NCBI GenBank assembly: GCA_013823505.1
Contig: PNMH01000077.1
Span: forward strand, 1-18,385
Length of the DNA stretch: 18,385 bases
Direction of reading: 5' to 3'
Source: Polaromonas sp.
GTDB taxonomy: Bacteria; Pseudomonadota; Gammaproteobacteria; Burkholderiales; Burkholderiaceae
Shown piece by piece: positions 14,894 to 18,385 of this stretch. The stretch's first letter is position 1. Every line of letters begins with the position of its first letter. Both the position numbers and the translations under genes were made by a program. The notes beneath the pieces were generated by a model. It was given only the letters and a program-made list of their open reading frames with translations, was not told the origin of the DNA and made no database searches.

Positions 14894-17643
14894 GTCGGTC
14901 CTCTTTGTGCTGTTCTTCCTGGCGTCTGTCGTGGCAACCAAAAGCCGAACACCGCCCCCTGCCCCACCTCGGATCGCAACCACAGGCGTCCGCCGAAGTG
15001 CGCGACGATCTGGCGGCTGATGGGCAGCCCCAGACCAGTGCCACCCGGCCGGTAGTGCGCATCACCCTCCACTTGCCGGAACCTCTCGAACACCATGGCC
15101 TGCTGGGCGGGCGGGATGCCCGGTCCGTTGTCCTGCACTTCCACCTCCACGCCTTCCTCCCGCTCCTGCAGCCTCATCACCACACAGCCTGTGTCCCGGG
15201 GCGCGTACTTGGCCGCGTTCGACAGCAGGTTCAGCACCACCTGCATCAAACGGTCGGCGTCGGCATGCAGGGGCGGCATCTGCGCGGGCAGTTGCAGTTC
15301 CAGCGTCACGCCGCGCTCGCGCAGCGGCTCGGCCATGGTGATGGCCGCCTGCTGCAGCAAGGCCTTCATGTCCACCTCGTCGTCGTGCCATTCGGCGTGG
15401 CCCGACTCGATCTTGGCCATGTCCAGCACCTGGTTCACCAAGCGGCTGAGCCGTTCGGTCTCGCCCACGATGATGCCCACAAACTGCTGGCGTTGCACAG
15501 ACTCCATCTCTGCATCGTCGCGCATCAGCTCTGCCAGGGCCCTGATCGAGGTCAAAGGCGTGCGAAGTTCGTGCGTCACCGACGACATGAAATCGTCCTT
15601 GAGCCGGTCCAGGCTCTTGAGCTGTTCATTGGCCTGGCGCAGCTCGGCCGTGGCACGCTCCAGCGACTGGGACTTTTCCTCCAGCGCGTGCGCGTAGGCG
15701 CGCAGCTGCGAGGCTTCGTCCAGGATGCGCATCACGTCGTCCAGGTCCAGCGCCTCCTCTTCCACCACCGAGGCCACCATGACCCGCGCCGACGCGCTGC
15801 CGATGGCCCCCGCCAGCTGGGTTTCCACAAAGTGCACCAGCCGCGCATCGGCCGGGATCTGTTCGATGTGCCGCGCGCCGACGCGCGAGGCATAACCCTC
15901 GAACAGGCGCTGCGCCGCCTCCACGCCCAGGAATCGCCCCACCAGCGGCAACAGCGCAGACACCTGCGCCTTTCCCTGCCAGAACACCGGGCGCGAGGCC
16001 GGCGTGCGGTGAAACACGTCCACAAACAGCAGCGCCTGGCTGGTCTCGCGCGCGGTGGGCGCGCGCCACAGCGACACCCCCACATAAGCCGCCACATTGG
16101 CCAACAGGCTCCAGATCAGCGAATGCGTGAGGTTGTCCAGCCCGGACAAACCCAGAAAGGCCTCGGGCTTGAGCAGCCACCATCCCCAGGGCCCTTGCTC
16201 CATGAAGCTGGCGGTGAGCCAGCCCGACTTCACCAGCGAGGGCAGCATGAGCGTGTACGCCCAGAAGGCGAAGCCCAGCAAAAGACCCGCCAGCGCCCCG
16301 CGTTGCGTGCCGCCTTTCCAGTACATGCCACCCAGCAAGGCCGGCGCAAACTGCGCCACCGCCGCGAAGCTGATGAGACCGATGCTCACCAGCGCATAAG
16401 CCTCGCCCGCCAGGTGGAAATACAGATACCCCAGCAGCAGGATGCCGAGGATGGCCAGGCGCCGGATGCGCAGCAACACCGCAGTGAAGTCGCCGCTGGC
16501 ACGCGCGCCAAAGCGCCGCATGCGCAGCAGCAATGGCATCACCAGGTCGTTGCAAACCATGGTGGAGACGGCGATGGCTTCGACGATCACCATGCCGGTG
16601 GCGGCCGAAAGCCCGCCCACAAAGGCAAACAACGCCAGCGCGCCCTGGCCTTGCGACAGCGGCAGCGACAGCACGAAGGTTTCCGGGTCCATCCGACCCG
16701 GGCCAAAGTGCAGAAGGCCGCCCAGCGCGATGGGCAACACAAACAGGTTGATCAGCAAGAGGTACAGCGGAAACGCCCACACCGCGCGCTTGAGGTGGTT
16801 CTCGTCCACGTTTTCCACCACCATCACCTGAAACTGGCGCGGCAGAAAAATCACCGACAGCATGGCCAGCAGGGTCAACCCGAGCCACTGCGCGTAGGCA
16901 AACGGCTGGCCCTGGTTGAACTGCATCAGGCGGCGCAGCTCCTCCACCGCGTGGGCCTGGTCAAACAGCGCCGCCGGGCTCGCAAAGAGGCCGAAGCAGA
17001 CGAACAAGCCCACCGCCATGAAGGCCACCAGCTTGACCACCGACTCGAACGCGATCGCCGCCACCATCCCCTCGTGGCGCTCGGTGCTGTCCAGGTGGCG
17101 CGCGCCGAACACGATGGTGAAACCGGCGAGGGCCAACGCCACGTACAGCGTGCTGTCGCTCCACCAGTCGGCGCTCTGCACGGCCGGCATGCCCAGCGGT
17201 GAGGTGAGCACCGCGTAGCCGCTGGCAATGGCCTTGAGCTGCAAGGCAATGTAGGGAACGATGCCCATCACCGTGATCAGCGTCACCAGCCCGGCCAGCA
17301 GCGGGCTCTTGCCGTAGCGGCTGGCAATGAAGTCGGCAATGGAGGTGATGCGGTAGGTCTTGGCGATGCGGATCATCTTGCGCACCACCATCCAGGCCAA
17401 CAGCATGGCCAGCATGGGCCCAAGGTAGATCGGCAGGAACCACACGCCCGAGTTGGCCGCACGACCCACGCTGCCGAAGTAAGTCCACGCGGTGCAATAC
17501 ACCGCCATGGACAGCGCATACACCCAGGGGCTGGAGATCACCGAGCGGCCCTGCGCTGCACGCCGGTCACCCCAGTAGGCCACCGCGAACAGCAGCAGCA
17601 GATAGGCAAAGGAGACGCCGATGACCAGCGGGGCCGACAACAT
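14890..17643 (-). CDS. CbrA-like sensor histidine kinase with a sodium/solute symporter sensor domain
   Basis: 917 residues. An SSS-family transporter-like domain occupies about 1-520 (around 13 membrane segments; GSVGRAANSGVWFLPIYLGP, ATGMVIVEAIAVSTMV, GGMYWKGGTQRGALAG). A STAC-type domain follows (about 530-640), a coiled coil (650-680), HisKA with H691 in SSVTHELRTPLTS, and HATPase with N-box N809 in NLLSNAAKY, DNGPGIP and GGTGLGLPIS. It is therefore an intact kinase. Unlike Pseudomonas MxtR and Vibrio CrbS, no PAS or C-terminal receiver is visible. CbrA/CrbS/MxtR kinases control use of acetate, histidine or other carbon sources. Start at 17643 lies two bases after the stop of the small gene upstream and has a poor Shine-Dalgarno, suggesting coupling. 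Signal unknown; transport activity possible but untested. Confidence 0.93.
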   Translation of the reverse strand: MLSAPLVIGVSFAYLLLLFAVAYWGDRRAAQGRSVISSPWVYALSMAVYCTAWTYFGSVGRAANSGVWFLPIYLGPMLAMLLAWMVVRKMIRIAKTYRITSIADFIASRYGKSPLLAGLVTLITVMGIVPYIALQLKAIASGYAVLTSPLGMPAVQSADWWSDSTLYVALALAGFTIVFGARHLDSTERHEGMVAAIAFESVVKLVAFMAVGLFVCFGLFASPAALFDQAHAVEELRRLMQFNQGQPFAYAQWLGLTLLAMLSVIFLPRQFQVMVVENVDENHLKRAVWAFPLYLLLINLFVLPIALGGLLHFGPGRMDPETFVLSLPLSQGQGALALFAFVGGLSAATGMVIVEAIAVSTMVCNDLVMPLLLRMRRFGARASGDFTAVLLRIRRLAILGILLLGYLYFHLAGEAYALVSIGLISFAAVAQFAPALLGGMYWKGGTQRGALAGLLLGFAFWAYTLMLPSLVKSGWLTASFMEQGPWGWWLLKPEAFLGLSGLDNLTHSLIWSLLANVAAYVGVSLWRAPTARETSQALLFVDVFHRTPASRPVFWQGKAQVSALLPLVGRFLGVEAAQRLFEGYASRVGARHIEQIPADARLVHFVETQLAGAIGSASARVMVASVVEEEALDLDDVMRILDEASQLRAYAHALEEKSQSLERATAELRQANEQLKSLDRLKDDFMSSVTHELRTPLTSIRALAELMRDDAEMESVQRQQFVGIIVGETERLSRLVNQVLDMAKIESGHAEWHDDEVDMKALLQQAAITMAEPLRERGVTLELQLPAQMPPLHADADRLMQVVLNLLSNAAKYAPRDTGCVVMRLQEREEGVEVEVQDNGPGIPPAQQAMVFERFRQVEGDAHYRPGGTGLGLPISRQIVAHFGGRLWLRSEVGQGAVFGFWLPRQTPGRTAQRGPT

Positions 17644-17645
17644 GA

Positions 17646-17858
17646 TCAGTCGAGGGGTGACACGTTGCTGTGGTGCTCCACCACCCAGGCGAGCACGGCA
17701 ATCAACAGGCCCCAGATCACAAACAGCGCCAGCGGGAACAGCGGCAGCCCCCAGACGCGGGCATCGTGGTCCCAGAGGGCCAGCAAAGGAAAGTTGAACA
17801 ACGCCGCGGCGGCGAAGAACAGGGCCACCAGGCGTTGGGCGGCAAGGCCTTTGAACAT
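17646..17858 (-). CDS. Small membrane protein preceding the kinase, CbrX-like
   Basis: 70 residues, inner membrane, two hydrophobic segments (about 9-29 and 38-60), separated by WDHDARVWG. The start at 17858 has a strong GGAGGAG Shine-Dalgarno; an in-frame start at 17873 is less well placed because it precedes that motif. It stops two bases before the kinase ATG. Position, size and topology match the small ORF (cbrX) that precedes cbrA in Pseudomonas and affects CbrA translation; similarity at sequence level was not tested. It may be a leader for translational coupling, a kinase partner, or both. Confidence 0.85.
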   Translation of the reverse strand: MFKGLAAQRLVALFFAAAALFNFPLLALWDHDARVWGLPLFPLALFVIWGLLIAVLAWVVEHHSNVSPLD

Positions 17859-17964
17859 GGTCGTCTCCTCCATCGTTCACCGCAGGACAACGCAGGCGGT
17901 GCGCGACTGGATTGTGCGCCCGGCGCCGGCCCCAGACCGACCGGGAAGACCATGAAAAACCATG

Positions 17965-17994
17965 AAAAAAGCGGCAGGGTTGCCCGCTGCCGCT
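17965..17994 (-). terminator. Terminator of ppsA
   Basis: On the minus strand AGCGGCA pairs with TGCCGCT (7 bp), with an inner GGG/CCC pair and a three-base loop, then a run of U (plus-strand A's 17965-17970). It lies 30 bases past the ppsA stop. Between it and the small gene (17859-17964) no convincing promoter was found. Confidence 0.85.
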
Positions 17995-18023
17995 GCTGGG
18001 TTATACGCCGAAGCGCTGACCGG

Positions 18024-18385
18024 TCATTTCTGGCTGGCCGAGAGCAGTTGCCAGGTCTCCACCACCGAGTCCGGGTTCAGCGAGATCGAGCTGATGCCCT
18101 CGTCGCGCAGCCACTGCGCGAAGTCGGGGTGGTCGCTGGGGCCCTGGCCGCAGATGCCCACGTACTTGCCTTCGGCCAGGCAGGCGCTGATGGCCATCTT
18201 CAGCAACGCCTTCACGGCCGGGTCGCGTTCGTCGAAGTCGTGCGCGAGCAGCTCCAGGCCGGAATCGCGGTCCAGGCCCAGGGTGAGCTGGGTCAGGTCG
18301 TTGGAGCCGATGGAGAAGCCATCGAAGTACTGCAGGAAGTCCTTGGCCAGCACCGCGTTGCTGGGGATCTCGCACATCATGATGA
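18024..18385 (-). CDS. ppsA: Phosphoenolpyruvate synthase, C-terminal part (gene runs off the right edge)
   Basis: Converts pyruvate, ATP and water to PEP, AMP and phosphate; a gluconeogenic enzyme needed for growth on pyruvate or other C3 compounds. The visible 120 or so residues are the C-terminal barrel end: [53 protein letters not shown], and [21 protein letters not shown], which includes the conserved Cys-Gly active-site motif, ending [11 protein letters not shown]. The reading frame continues to the right edge, so the N-terminal three quarters or more are missing. Orientation is the same as the kinase set, with a terminator between them. Confidence 0.95.
   Translation of the reverse strand, partial: IMMCEIPSNAVLAKDFLQYFDGFSIGSNDLTQLTLGLDRDSGLELLAHDFDERDPAVKALLKMAISACLAEGKYVGICGQGPSDHPDFAQWLRDEGISSISLNPDSVVETWQLLSASQK

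Noticed and set aside
14905..17202. A 765-codon open frame antisense to the kinase
   Set aside because: Composition is His/Arg/Gln-rich with no recognisable domain, and the opposite strand encodes a clear SSS-kinase. It is a GC-rich shadow.
17921..17934. GC palindrome CCGGCGCCGG near the start region of the small gene
   Set aside because: Common in DNA of this composition, no T-run or known site; not called.

Overview
The window looks like chromosomal DNA of a GC-rich betaproteobacterium of the Burkholderiales, most likely Comamonadaceae (Hydrogenophaga/Rhodoferax/Acidovorax-like). This is inferred from protein flavour (AlaA, PrxQ, PIN-PhoH, S6-PriB-S18-L9) and from codon use; no rRNA is present to confirm it. 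There are no tRNAs, insertion sequences, CRISPR arrays or phage genes, and no gene-free stretch longer than about 200 bases.

Left part (1-5.4 kb), housekeeping: the 5' two thirds of alaA (minus strand), divergent from a Mth938/DUF498-like protein; then an atypical 2-Cys peroxiredoxin of the Bcp/PrxQ family and a PIN-PhoH ATPase, both on the plus strand. A perfect bidirectional terminator separates phoH from the convergent replicative helicase gene dnaB.

Middle (5.5-7.2 kb): the classical rpsF-priB-rpsR-rplI operon, minus strand, upstream of dnaB. It has an extended -10 promoter that overlaps the terminator of the preceding gene and a structured leader that may bind ribosomal proteins.

Right part (7.2-18.4 kb), a carboxylate-uptake and sensing neighbourhood: a two-subunit sodium:solute symporter of the VC_2705/DUF4212 type, whose large subunit carries an Ala-rich insert and a canonical EF-hand loop; a TPR protein and a small YggT-like membrane protein that overlap by ATGA; a CBS-pair/DUF294 nucleotidyltransferase-like protein with an FNR-type site at its promoter; and, convergent to it, a translationally coupled set of genes. 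In transcription order this set is a small CbrX-like membrane protein, a CbrA-like histidine kinase whose sensor is itself a sodium/solute symporter, a receiver-only response regulator, and a membrane-anchored HAMP-PAS-pseudokinase fused to a DEDDh (DnaQ-like) 3'-5' exonuclease. The 3' end of ppsA (gluconeogenic PEP synthase) closes the window, which fits a theme of growth on acetate, pyruvate or other short carboxylates.

Most interesting point: the kinase, lone receiver and exonuclease genes are linked by two ATGA overlaps, and the exonuclease carries a histidine-kinase-like region that has lost its phosphoacceptor His and its N-box. No DNA-binding output is encoded in the cassette, so the exonuclease is the obvious candidate output of the two-component pathway. 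This is an inference from the sequence, not an established function.
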